Below, piece after piece: positions 7,954-15,574 of a DNA stretch of 21,764 nucleotides. Under the pieces are notes generated by a model that had not been told where the DNA came from, did no database searches, and worked only from the letters and a program-made list of their open reading frames with translations. The DNA comes from Burkholderiales bacterium. GTDB lineage: Bacteria; Pseudomonadota; Gammaproteobacteria; Burkholderiales; Burkholderiaceae_C. The stretch's first letter is position 1. Each line of letters begins with the position of its first letter. Location of the stretch: NCBI GenBank assembly GCA_028869035.1, contig JAGWTL010000010.1:1-21764 (forward strand), in the 5' to 3' direction. The translations under genes were made by a program, and so were the position numbers.

Positions 7954-9072
7954 ATGGCCGACCACCAGCCCCGCATCAACCGGTTGTCCCTCGCACAGGG
8001 TGCGGCGGCCGTGCTGCAGGGACAGTGGACCGCCGCGCAGCTGGCCGAGCCGAAGGCCTGGAAGGACTTGCAGGCCGTGCTGCAGGACCGCGCGGCGCTG
8101 CAGGCCTGGGACCTGCGCCAGATCCAGCGCCTGGACCACACCGGCGCGCAGCTGCTGTGGAACAGCTGGGGCCGGCGCTGGCCGGGCCAGCTTGAAACGC
8201 TGCCGGCCCAGCGCGCCATGCTCGAACGTGTGGCGCGTTACACCGTGGCCATGCCACCGCGCGAACACCATGGCCCGGTCTATCTCTGGCAGCGCCTGGG
8301 CGGCCAGGTCCTGCTGGTGCTGGGGCATCTGCAAGGCATGCTGCGTCTGGTCGGCCAGCTGGCGCTGGACCTGCTGCGCCTATTGCGCGCGCCGCGGCTC
8401 GGTCCCTGGCGCGACTTCTCGGGCCATCTGTACCGCATCGGCGCGACGGCCCTGCCCATCACGGCGCTGGTGGGTTTCCTGATCGGCGTGGTGCTGGCCT
8501 ACCTGATGGCGCAGCAACTGCAGCTCTTCGGCGCGGACCCCTACATCGTCAACCTGCTGGGCATCTCGGTGATCCGCGAGCTGGGACCAGTGCTGGCCGC
8601 CATCCTGATCGCCGGGCGTTCGGGTTCCGCCATCACGGCGCAGATCGGCGTCATGCGGGTGACCGAGGAACTCGACGCGATGCGGGTGCTGGGCATCGCG
8701 CGCGGCTACCGGCTGGTGCTGCCGCGCGTGCTGGCCCTGGCGCTGGCCATGCCTCTGGTCTCGGTCTGGACCACGCTGGCGGCCCTGCTGGGCGGCATGA
8801 TCGCGGCCGACCTCACCATGGGCGTGTCGCCGGCCTATTTCCTGCTGGCCCTGCCCGATTCCGTGCAGGCCTCCAACCTGGGCCTGGCCACGGCCAAGTC
8901 GATGGTCTTCGGCGTGTTTATCGCCCTGGTGGGCTGTCATTTCGGCTTGCGCGTCAAACCCAACACCGAAAGCCTGGGCCAGGGCACCACGGCTTCGGTG
9001 GTGGTGTCGATCACGGCGGTGATCCTGGTCGATGCGCTGTTTGCCGTGGTGTTCAGGAACATCGGTATATGA
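7954..9072 (+). CDS. MlaE-type ABC permease with N-terminal STAS domain
   Basis: A 372-residue inner-membrane permease of an MCE lipid transporter. Residues 1 to about 100 form a STAS-like domain (ending DLRQIQRLDHTGAQLLWNSWG), the role played by separate MlaB in E. coli. From about residue 155 the MlaE fold has five or six membrane segments with the family signature around SVIRELGPVLAAILIAGRSG and EELDAMRVLGI. The start at 7954 (MADHQPRINRL) is chosen because the N-terminal domain begins there, although no Shine-Dalgarno sequence is visible; the frame remains open far upstream across the crotonase gene on the other strand. It overlaps the ATPase gene by ATGA. Confidence 0.88.
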   Translation: MADHQPRINRLSLAQGAAAVLQGQWTAAQLAEPKAWKDLQAVLQDRAALQAWDLRQIQRLDHTGAQLLWNSWGRRWPGQLETLPAQRAMLERVARYTVAMPPREHHGPVYLWQRLGGQVLLVLGHLQGMLRLVGQLALDLLRLLRAPRLGPWRDFSGHLYRIGATALPITALVGFLIGVVLAYLMAQQLQLFGADPYIVNLLGISVIRELGPVLAAILIAGRSGSAITAQIGVMRVTEELDAMRVLGIARGYRLVLPRVLALALAMPLVSVWTTLAALLGGMIAADLTMGVSPAYFLLALPDSVQASNLGLATAKSMVFGVFIALVGCHFGLRVKPNTESLGQGTTASVVVSITAVILVDALFAVVFRNIGI

Positions 9073-9854
9073 GCAGCGTTCCGGTGGTCGAGATCGAAGG
9101 TCTGTCCTCGGTGTTTCGCAGCGCTGGGCGCAAGTCCGTGGTCCACAACCGGCTCGACCTGCGCATCGACAGCGGCGAACTGGTGTCCATCGTCGGCGGC
9201 TCGGGCAGCGGCAAGACCGTGCTGCTGCGCCAGATGCTGGGGCTGGAGCGCCCTGCGTGGGGGCGTGTGAGCGTGCTGGGCCAGCCGGCCAGCGAATTCG
9301 GCGCCCCCGGCGCAGCCAGCCGCGTGGGCATGCTGTTCCAGCACGGAGCGCTGTTCTCGGCCTTCAGCGTTCTGGAGAACATCGCCTTCCCCTTGCGCGA
9401 GCTGCGCACCCTGCCGGCCGACCTGGTGCGTGATGCGGCGCTGGTCAAGCTGCAGATGGTGGGCCTGGACTCCACACAGGCGCATAAGACGCCGGCCGAT
9501 CTTTCGGGCGGTATGGTCAAGCGGGTGGCGCTGGCGCGTGCCCTGATCATGGACCCGCCCCTGCTGCTGCTGGACGAGCCCACCGCCGGCCTGGACCCGG
9601 ACAGTGCCGACGAATTCTGCATGCTGCTGCGCTCCCTGCACCGTGAGTTGGGCTTGACCGTGGTGATGGTCACGCACGACCTCGATACGATCTTCGAGCT
9701 GAGCACGCGGGTGGCGGTGCTGGCCGAACAGCGTGTCATCATCAGCGGAACGCCGCAGGAGGTGATGTCCTTTCCCCACCCTTTCATCCGGGACTTTTTC
9801 CACGGTGAGCGCGGACGGCGCGCGCAGACCCTGTTGCATGATTCGCCGAAATAG
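9069..9854 (+). CDS. MlaF-type ABC ATPase of the MCE transporter
   Basis: A 261-residue cytosolic ATPase with a complete set of motifs: Walker A GGSGSGKT (43-50), Q-loop Q91, signature LSGGM (145-149), Walker B LLLLDE (165-170) and H-loop H203. It would drive lipid movement between the inner membrane and the periplasmic MCE ring with the permease encoded just upstream. The 4-nt overlap with the permease gene implies translational coupling. Confidence 0.92.
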   Translation: MSSVPVVEIEGLSSVFRSAGRKSVVHNRLDLRIDSGELVSIVGGSGSGKTVLLRQMLGLERPAWGRVSVLGQPASEFGAPGAASRVGMLFQHGALFSAFSVLENIAFPLRELRTLPADLVRDAALVKLQMVGLDSTQAHKTPADLSGGMVKRVALARALIMDPPLLLLDEPTAGLDPDSADEFCMLLRSLHRELGLTVVMVTHDLDTIFELSTRVAVLAEQRVIISGTPQEVMSFPHPFIRDFFHGERGRRAQTLLHDSPK

Positions 9855-9868
9855 GTAAAAAGCAGCTT

Positions 9869-10801
9869 ATGGAAAACAAGGCCCATGCCCTCGCCGCCGG
9901 TGCTTTCGTGCTGGTGGTGGCCGCATTGCTGGTGACCCTGGCGGTCTGGCTCATGCGCGAGGCGGGGGAGCTGCGCAGCTACGAAGTGTCGACGCGCGAC
10001 GCCGTGACCGGCCTGCAGTCGCAGGCCTCGGTGCGCTTTCGCGGCGTCAAGGTCGGCAAAGTGGCGGCCATCGGTTTCGATCCGTTGAATCCGGGCCAGG
10101 TGTTGCTGCGCCTGGATCTCGATGCGAACGCGCCCATCACCCGCTCCACCTACGCCACGCTGGCTTACCAGGGCTTGACGGGCATCGCCTTCATGCAGCT
10201 CGACGACAGCGGCGAGTCACGCGAGCTACTGGCCGTGGCCGGCGACCAGGCGCCGCGCATCCCCATGCGCCCGGGTCTGATGGACCAGTGGTCGCGCCAG
10301 GGGGAGCGTATCCTGGGCCAGCTGGAGGAAACCACGCGCCGCGTCAACCAGCTGCTGGCCGCCGAGAACCAGCAGGCCCTGCGCAAGAGCATCGATGCGC
10401 TCAGCGAAGCGGCTGCGGCCGTGCCGTCAGTCATGCAGGAGGCGCGCGTGTCTTTCCGGGCCATGCGCGTATCGGCGGACACCGTGGGCGCCAGCGCCGA
10501 CCAGGTGCGCAAGACGGCCGACGCGTACGCCCGCCTGGCGCAGCGCCTGCAGCAGCCCGGCGGCACGCTGGACCAGTTGCAGCAGGGAGCGGGCGCGCTG
10601 GCCAGCACCGGCCAGACCGTGCAGCAGACCAGCCTGCCACGCCTGAACCGCACGCTGGACGACGCGGCCCGCACGGTGCGCCAGGTCGGGCGCGCGGCGT
10701 CCGGCCTGGACGACAACCCTCAGGCCCTGATTTACGGCCCCGTGCTGGCCCCGCCCGGTCCGGGCGAACCCGGCTTTTCCGTGCCGCGAGCTGCAAGATG
10801 A
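9869..10801 (+). CDS. MlaD-type MCE-domain protein
   Basis: A 310-residue protein with one N-terminal membrane helix (about 8-30), a single MCE domain (about 36-115, with SVRFRGVKVGKVAAIGF and ATLAYQGLTGIAFMQLD) and a long helical tail to about residue 285 that should form a coiled-coil bundle. MCE proteins build hexameric rings that bind lipids in the periplasm. The tail, rich in Ala, Gln and Arg, is much longer than in E. coli MlaD and might reach towards the outer membrane. It starts 15 bp after the ATPase and overlaps the lipoprotein gene by ATGA. Confidence 0.9.
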   Translation: MENKAHALAAGAFVLVVAALLVTLAVWLMREAGELRSYEVSTRDAVTGLQSQASVRFRGVKVGKVAAIGFDPLNPGQVLLRLDLDANAPITRSTYATLAYQGLTGIAFMQLDDSGESRELLAVAGDQAPRIPMRPGLMDQWSRQGERILGQLEETTRRVNQLLAAENQQALRKSIDALSEAAAAVPSVMQEARVSFRAMRVSADTVGASADQVRKTADAYARLAQRLQQPGGTLDQLQQGAGALASTGQTVQQTSLPRLNRTLDDAARTVRQVGRAASGLDDNPQALIYGPVLAPPGPGEPGFSVPRAAR

Positions 10802-11412
10802 GGAACATCGATGTGACTGCCGTGACGCGCTGGTCCTGGCTGCTGATGGCCACCCTGTTGAGCGCCTGTGCTTTGCCTGAGCGCGCCCTGGCGCCGCTGC
10901 GCTATGACTTCGGCCCGCCTGTCGCGACAACTTCCGCGAGTCCCTCGGGCCAGCGTGCGGTCCTGGCTCTGCACGTGCAGGCCAGTCCGGCGCTGGATGG
11001 CCCGGCCATGCTGTACCGACTCGCTTATGCCGATGCGCAGCAGCTGCGCGCCTACAGCCAGTCGCGCTGGGCCTTGGCGCCAGCCGAGCTGGTGCAGCAG
11101 CGCCTGCGCGAGGGCCTGGGGCGTTCGTTTGCGCTTCCGCCGGCGGGTGAATCGGCACCCCGGCTCGTGCATGTCGAGCTGGAGGAGTTCAGCCAGCTGT
11201 TCACGGCCCCGCAGGAAAGCAGCGGCCTGCTGCGCCTGCGGGTCAGCCTTTTGCAACGCAGCGCTGGTGGCGAGCAGTTACTCGCCCAACGCGACTGGCA
11301 GCTGCAGCAGCCGGCCCCGAGCGCCGATGCGGCCGGCGGCGTGCGGGCGCTCAACGTGGCGACAGAGACGGTGGTGACCGAACTGGTGCAGTGGCTCCAG
11401 ATGCAGCGTTGA
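10798..11412 (+). CDS. Auxiliary lipoprotein of the MCE transporter (PqiC/YmbA-like)
   Basis: A 204-residue lipoprotein. The signal peptide ends in the lipobox LLSAC with C24 as the lipidated residue. The mature part resembles ABC-type transport auxiliary lipoproteins (PqiC-like): a YDFGPP segment early on and a repeated pattern ending ALNVATETVVTELVQWLQ. Members are anchored in the outer membrane and work with MCE transporters. No +2 Asp follows C24 (the residue is Ala), consistent with outer-membrane sorting. It closes the operon; canonical MlaC and MlaA genes are not present beside it. Confidence 0.85.
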   Translation: MRNIDVTAVTRWSWLLMATLLSACALPERALAPLRYDFGPPVATTSASPSGQRAVLALHVQASPALDGPAMLYRLAYADAQQLRAYSQSRWALAPAELVQQRLREGLGRSFALPPAGESAPRLVHVELEEFSQLFTAPQESSGLLRLRVSLLQRSAGGEQLLAQRDWQLQQPAPSADAAGGVRALNVATETVVTELVQWLQMQR

Positions 11413-11441
11413 TTCACAACCAATAAAAACCAATGACACCA

Positions 11442-11466
11442 GCTTGGTGCGTAGCACGCACCAAGC
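11442..11466. promoter_or_regulatory. 11-bp-arm inverted repeat upstream of the TRAP gene
   Basis: GCTTGGTGCGT and its exact complement flank a 3-nt centre. It lies 30 bp after the lipoprotein stop and 13 bp before the sigma-54 promoter candidate. No T-run follows on the plus strand (a C-run does), so it is a poor intrinsic terminator and could instead be an activator site or a processing hairpin. Confidence 0.55.
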
Positions 11467-11478
11467 CCCCCCCGGATC

Positions 11479-11494
11479 TGGCATGCACTTTGCG
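11479..11494 (+). promoter_or_regulatory. Sigma-54 (RpoN) promoter of the TRAP binding-protein gene
   Basis: TGGCATGCACTTTGCG has the required GG (11480-11481), 10 bp, then GC (11492-11493), and agrees with TGGCAC-N5-TTGC apart from one base. The predicted start of transcription is about 11505, 29 nt before the ATG, leaving room for the GAGGAG ribosome-binding site. Dicarboxylate transport genes are often RpoN-dependent (DctD). Confidence 0.6.
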
Positions 11495-11533
11495 TGCAGG
11501 AGAGCATTCTTTAACAAGCTGAGGAGCTTCCCC

Positions 11534-12652
11534 ATGAAACTGGATCGCCGTTCATTTGTTTCCAAAAGCGTCGCTGCCGGCACGGCAGGCGCCGCCCTGG
11601 CTCTTCCCATGTCCGCGGCCGCGCAGACCAGCCCCACGGTGCGCTGGCGCCTGGCCTCGAGTTTCCCCAAGAGCCTGGATACCATCTATGGCGGCGCCGA
11701 GGTGCTGTCCAAGCGCGTGGCGGAAATCACCGGTGGCAAGTTCCAGATCACGGTACACGCCGCCGGCGAGATCGTGCCCGCGTTTGGCGTGGTCGATGCG
11801 GTACAGACCGGAAGCGTGGAGCTCGGGCACACGGCCAGTTACTACTTCGTGGGCAAGAACCGCGCCTTCGGTTTCGAGACCACGGTGCCCTTCGGCATGA
11901 ACCAGCGCCAGCAGAACGCCTGGATGTACTACGGCGGCGGCCTGCAGCTGGTGCGCGATTTCCTGCGCGACTACAACATCGTGAGTTTCCCCGGCGGCAA
12001 CACCGGTGTGCAGATGGGCGGCTGGTTCCGTCGCGAGATCAAGAGCACGGCCGATCTCAAGGGCCTGAAGATGCGCATTGCCGGTCTGGGCGGTGAGGTC
12101 ATGGCCCGCCTGGGTGCCGTGCCGCAGCAGATCGCCGGTGGCGACATCTACCCCGCGCTGGAAAAAGGCACGATCGACGCCGCCGAGTGGGTGGGGCCCT
12201 ATGACGACGAGAAGCTCGGCTTCTACAAGGTGGCGCCCCACTACTACTACCCCGGCTGGTGGGAGAGCAACTCCATGTACTCCTTCTACATCAACAGCAA
12301 GGCCTGGGACAGCCTGCCCAAGGAGTTTCAGGCGGCTTTCGAAGCCGCTTCGGCCGAGGCCAATCTGGACATGATGGCCAAGTACGATTTCAAGAACCCC
12401 GATGCGCTCAAGCGCCTGGTCGGCAACGGCGTCAAGCTGCATGCCTACCCGGTCGAGCTGATGCGCAAGGCCCAGGACGCGGCCTTCGACCTGTACGAGG
12501 AAGAAGCCGCCAAGAACCCGGCCTTCAAGAAGATCTACGAGCCCTGGAAGAAATTCCGCGCCGAGATCATGCTCTGGCACCGTTTTGCCGAGCACACCTA
12601 CTCCAGCTTCGCTTACAGCAACCCGCCCAAGATCGGCGCCAAGAAAGCCTGA
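11534..12652 (+). CDS. TRAP transporter periplasmic substrate-binding protein, DctP/TakP-like
   Basis: A 372-residue exported protein. The start MKLDRRSFVSK has the twin-arginine pair R5-R6, then a hydrophobic stretch ending AAA-Q with probable cleavage after A30. The mature protein has the DctP-family order: WRLASSFPKSLDTIYGG at the N terminus, GEIVPAF, an MGGWFRREIKSTADLKGLKMRI core with the family's carboxylate-binding Arg region, and AAEWVGPYDDEKLGFYKVAP with PGWWE. The last features recall TakP, which binds 2-oxo acids. The ligand is therefore probably a monocarboxylate or 2-oxo acid. No small (DctQ) or large (DctM) membrane subunit is encoded nearby. Confidence 0.9.
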   Translation: MKLDRRSFVSKSVAAGTAGAALALPMSAAAQTSPTVRWRLASSFPKSLDTIYGGAEVLSKRVAEITGGKFQITVHAAGEIVPAFGVVDAVQTGSVELGHTASYYFVGKNRAFGFETTVPFGMNQRQQNAWMYYGGGLQLVRDFLRDYNIVSFPGGNTGVQMGGWFRREIKSTADLKGLKMRIAGLGGEVMARLGAVPQQIAGGDIYPALEKGTIDAAEWVGPYDDEKLGFYKVAPHYYYPGWWESNSMYSFYINSKAWDSLPKEFQAAFEAASAEANLDMMAKYDFKNPDALKRLVGNGVKLHAYPVELMRKAQDAAFDLYEEEAAKNPAFKKIYEPWKKFRAEIMLWHRFAEHTYSSFAYSNPPKIGAKKA

Positions 12653-12673
12653 CACCGGACAGACCCCTCCACC

Positions 12674-12752
12674 GGCCTGCGGCGACGCGGTAGCATGGCG
12701 GCACCTCAGCGGTGGCGCCTTGCGCTTGCAGCGTGCCGCAGGCCTTTTCTTT
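12674..12752 (+). terminator. Candidate terminator or structured leader between the TRAP gene and the GGT gene
   Basis: GGCCTGCGGC (12674-12683) pairs perfectly with GCCGCAGGCC (12735-12744), and the second arm runs straight into TTTTCTTTT. The 51-nt loop is GC-rich and can form smaller hairpins. The layout fits a terminator for the TRAP transcript, or a conditional leader for the next gene, whose ATG is only 15 nt after the T-run. Confidence 0.45.
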
Positions 12753-12766
12753 TGTCTGGAGTTTTG

Positions 12767-14371
12767 ATGGCTCAATCTATCTACGGTCGCCGCGGTATCG
12801 CAGTGGCCCCCCATTCCCTGGCCGCCGAGTCGGCCGTGGCCGTGCTGCGCGAGGGCGGCAATGCGCTGGAGGCCATGATCGCCGCCGCGGCCACCATCGC
12901 CGTGGTCTACCCGCACATGAACTCCATCGGCGGCGACAGCTTCTGGGTCATCAACGGCCCGGGCAACCGTCCGGGCGGCATCGATGCCAGCGGACGCAGT
13001 GCCGCCGCCGCGAGCCGCGAGTGGTATGCCGCCAAGGGCATCACGGGCAGCATTCCGTTTCGCGGCGGCACGGCCGCGCTCACCGTGGCCGGCACGATCT
13101 CCGGCTGGGGCGCGGCGCACCAGCTCTCCTCACAGTCCCTCGGCGGTCGTCTGTCCTTGTCCCGTCTGCTCGACGACGCGATCTTTCTCGCCCGTGAGGG
13201 CATCCCCGTCACGCGCAGCCAGGCCAACACGACGTTGGTCAAGCTGGCCGAACTCAGGGACCGCCCGGGTTTTGCGCAGACCTTCCTGGCCCAGGGCCAG
13301 GCGCCGCAGGAAGGCCAGCTGTTCAAGCAGTCGCGCCTGGCCGACACGCTGGCGCTGATCGCGCGCAAGGGCACGGACGCGTACTACCGCGGCGCTCTCG
13401 CGAAACAGATGGCGGCCGAACTGGCCGCCGTGGGCAGCCCGCTGACGCTGGCCGACCTGCAGGCGCATCAGGCCAGGCTGATCGACCCGCTGACCGTACC
13501 CGTGGCCGGCGCGCAGCTGCATAACATGGTGCCGCCTTCGCAGGGCCTGGTGTCCCTGCTGATCCTGGCGCTCATGGAACGCTTTCCGGGCTGGAAGCAG
13601 GACGGTCCCGAGAGCGCGGCTTTCATCCACGCGCAGGTGGAAGCCACCAAGCTGGCCTTCCGCGTGCGCGACCGTTACCTCACCGATCCCGACTTCATGG
13701 CCCTGCCGCCGGCCGCGCTGCTGGAGGCCGCGCGCATCGACGAGCTGGCGCGGGAGTTCAAGCCTGACGCGGCGCTGCCCTGGGGCAGGAAGACCGATCC
13801 GGGCGACACGATCTGGATGGGCGTGATCGACCAGAACGGCATCGCCGTATCCTTCATCCAGAGCATCTACCATGAGTTCGGTTCGGGCGTGGTGCTGCCC
13901 ACGAGCGGCGTGAACTGGCAGAACCGCGGCTGCAGCTTCTCGCTGGACCCGGCCCACGTGAACACGCTGGAGCCCCGCAAGAAACCCTTCCACACGCTGA
14001 ACCCTGCGATGGCCCAGCTGGCCGACGGCGGCACGGCGGTCTACGGCACCATGGGCGGCGACGGCCAGCCGCAGACTCAGGCGACGATCTTCAACCGCGT
14101 GATGCGCTACGGGGACCACCCGCAGCAGGCCATCGAGCGTCCGCGCTGGCTGCTGGGCCGCACCTGGGGTCAGTCAAGCGACTCGCTCAAGCTGGAGAGC
14201 CGTTTCGATCCGGCCGTGGCGACGCAGTTGCGCGCAATCGGCCATGAGGTGGAAACCATCGGCGCCTGGGACGAGGGCGTGGGCCATGCCGGCATGCTAG
14301 TGCGCCACCCCAATGGCGTGCTCGAGGGCGGTTTCGATCCGCGCTCCAACGGCGCGGTGGCGTCTTTCTAG
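12767..14371 (+). CDS. Gamma-glutamyltransferase-family (Ntn) hydrolase
   Basis: A 534-residue protein of the GGT family, which self-cleaves and transfers or hydrolyses gamma-glutamyl groups from glutathione and related amides. The cleavage/nucleophile threonine is T348 in DPGDTIWMGVIDQNG; the downstream small subunit contains FGSGVVLPTSGVNWQNRG and the TMGGDGQPQTQ oxyanion segment. The usual N-terminal signal peptide is absent with the start at 12767 (MAQSIYGRRGIAVAPHSLA), which has GGAG in front, so a cytosolic enzyme is predicted; a frame extending 24 codons upstream has a weakly hydrophobic stretch but no ribosome-binding site. Substrates of cytosolic members vary, and acylase-type amidases share this fold. 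Confidence 0.87.
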   Translation: MAQSIYGRRGIAVAPHSLAAESAVAVLREGGNALEAMIAAAATIAVVYPHMNSIGGDSFWVINGPGNRPGGIDASGRSAAAASREWYAAKGITGSIPFRGGTAALTVAGTISGWGAAHQLSSQSLGGRLSLSRLLDDAIFLAREGIPVTRSQANTTLVKLAELRDRPGFAQTFLAQGQAPQEGQLFKQSRLADTLALIARKGTDAYYRGALAKQMAAELAAVGSPLTLADLQAHQARLIDPLTVPVAGAQLHNMVPPSQGLVSLLILALMERFPGWKQDGPESAAFIHAQVEATKLAFRVRDRYLTDPDFMALPPAALLEAARIDELAREFKPDAALPWGRKTDPGDTIWMGVIDQNGIAVSFIQSIYHEFGSGVVLPTSGVNWQNRGCSFSLDPAHVNTLEPRKKPFHTLNPAMAQLADGGTAVYGTMGGDGQPQTQATIFNRVMRYGDHPQQAIERPRWLLGRTWGQSSDSLKLESRFDPAVATQLRAIGHEVETIGAWDEGVGHAGMLVRHPNGVLEGGFDPRSNGAVASF

Positions 14372-14377
14372 CAAGGG

Positions 14378-15523
14378 TCAGCGCTGTGCCGCGTCAATGA
14401 CCCCCCCGCCGAGACATACCTCTCCGTCATACAAGACGGCCGATTGCCCCGGTGTTACCGCCCATTGCGCATCCGGGAAAGCGAGGCGAAAGCTCGCCCC
14501 CTCGATCAAGTCCAGTGTGCAGGTCGCGTCGGTCTGTCGGTAGCGAGCCTTGGAGGCCACGGCGCCGGGGGGGGGCGGTGTGCCGGCCACCCAGCTGGCG
14601 TTGAGGGCGCGAAGCGCGTGACTTTGCAGCAGCGGGTGCGCATGCCCCTGCACCACCCATAGGGTGTTCTTGTCCATGTCCTTGCGCGCCACGAACCAGG
14701 GCGCATGTTCGCCGCCGCCTCTCTGCGCGCCTTTGGCCTTGATGCCGCCGATGCCCAGACCCTGTCGCTGGCCCAGGGTGTAGAAGCTCAGGCCCACGTG
14801 TTTCCCGATCACGCGGCCGTGGCCCTGGTCGCCGGGCACGGGCGTGCCGTCCTTGATGGGGCCGGGCTCCTTCTGGATGTAGCGGTTCAAAAACTCGCGG
14901 AAGGGGCGCTCGCCGATGAAGCAGATGCCGGTGCTGTCCTTCTTCCTGGCATTGGGCAGGCCGATCTCGGCCGCGATGCGGCGCACCTCGGTCTTGTGCA
15001 GCTCACCCACCGGGAACAGCGTCCTGCTCAACTGCGCCTGATTGAGGCGGTGCAGGAAATAGCTCTGGTCCTTGCTGGGGTCCAGACCCTTGAGCAGCTC
15101 GTGTTTGCCGGTCTGCTCGTTCAGGCGCACCCTTGCGTAGTGACCTGTCGCAATCTTCTCGGCGCCCAGGCGCATGGCGTGGTCCAGGAAGGCCTTGAAC
15201 TTGATCTCGGCGTTGCAGAGGATGTCAGGGTTGGGCGTGCGGCCGGCCTGGTATTCGCGCAGGAACTCGGCGAAGACGCGGTCCTTGTACTCGGCGGCGA
15301 AGTTGACGTGTTCGATCTCGATGCCGATCACGTCGGCCACGGCGGCGGCGTCCACGAAGTCGATGTTGGACGAGCAGTATTCGCTGTCGTCGTCATCTTC
15401 CCAGTTCTTCATGAAGATGCCGATGACCTCGTAACCCTGCTGTTTGAGCAGCCAGGCGCTGACCGCGGAGTCCACGCCCCCGCTCAAACCCACCACCACC
15501 CTTTGCTTGCCTGCTTTGCCCAT
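14378..15523 (-). CDS. mnmA: tRNA-specific 2-thiouridylase MnmA
   Basis: A 381-residue cytosolic enzyme that makes 2-thiouridine at the wobble position (U34) of tRNA-Lys, -Glu and -Gln, using ATP and a persulfide relayed by the Tus proteins. The PP-loop SGGVDS lies at residues 14-19 and the catalytic cysteines are C103 (LCNAEIKFK) and C201 (TGICFIGER). The start MGKAGKQRVVVGLSGG fits the family; a start 10 codons upstream is possible. The stop lies 6 bp from the stop of the convergent GGT gene, so no intrinsic terminator fits between them. Its position next to the catabolic cluster appears fortuitous. Confidence 0.95.
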   Translation of the reverse strand: MGKAGKQRVVVGLSGGVDSAVSAWLLKQQGYEVIGIFMKNWEDDDDSEYCSSNIDFVDAAAVADVIGIEIEHVNFAAEYKDRVFAEFLREYQAGRTPNPDILCNAEIKFKAFLDHAMRLGAEKIATGHYARVRLNEQTGKHELLKGLDPSKDQSYFLHRLNQAQLSRTLFPVGELHKTEVRRIAAEIGLPNARKKDSTGICFIGERPFREFLNRYIQKEPGPIKDGTPVPGDQGHGRVIGKHVGLSFYTLGQRQGLGIGGIKAKGAQRGGGEHAPWFVARKDMDKNTLWVVQGHAHPLLQSHALRALNASWVAGTPPPPGAVASKARYRQTDATCTLDLIEGASFRLAFPDAQWAVTPGQSAVLYDGEVCLGGGVIDAAQR

Positions 15524-15532
15524 AGGTGTGCG

Positions 15533-15541
15533 ATTATCCCA
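15533..15541 (-). promoter_or_regulatory. Extended -10 promoter element of mnmA
   Basis: On the minus strand TGG directly followed by GATAAT forms an extended -10. The predicted start of transcription is about 15526, three nt before the mnmA ATG, and no Shine-Dalgarno sequence is visible, so a nearly leaderless message is expected. Confidence 0.4.
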
Positions 15542-15574
15542 GCCATGACACATCGGGACCCGTGACGGGCTTTT

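Noticed and set aside
11442..11466. Dyad taken as an NtrC site
   Set aside because: NtrC sites have GCAC outside and GGTGC inside order (GCACC-N-GGTGC); here the arms are in the opposite order, so only a generic dyad is claimed.
11552..13120. 522-codon minus-strand frame opposite the TRAP binding-protein gene
   Set aside because: Antisense shadow of the TRAP gene and the start of the GGT gene; no recognisable motifs.
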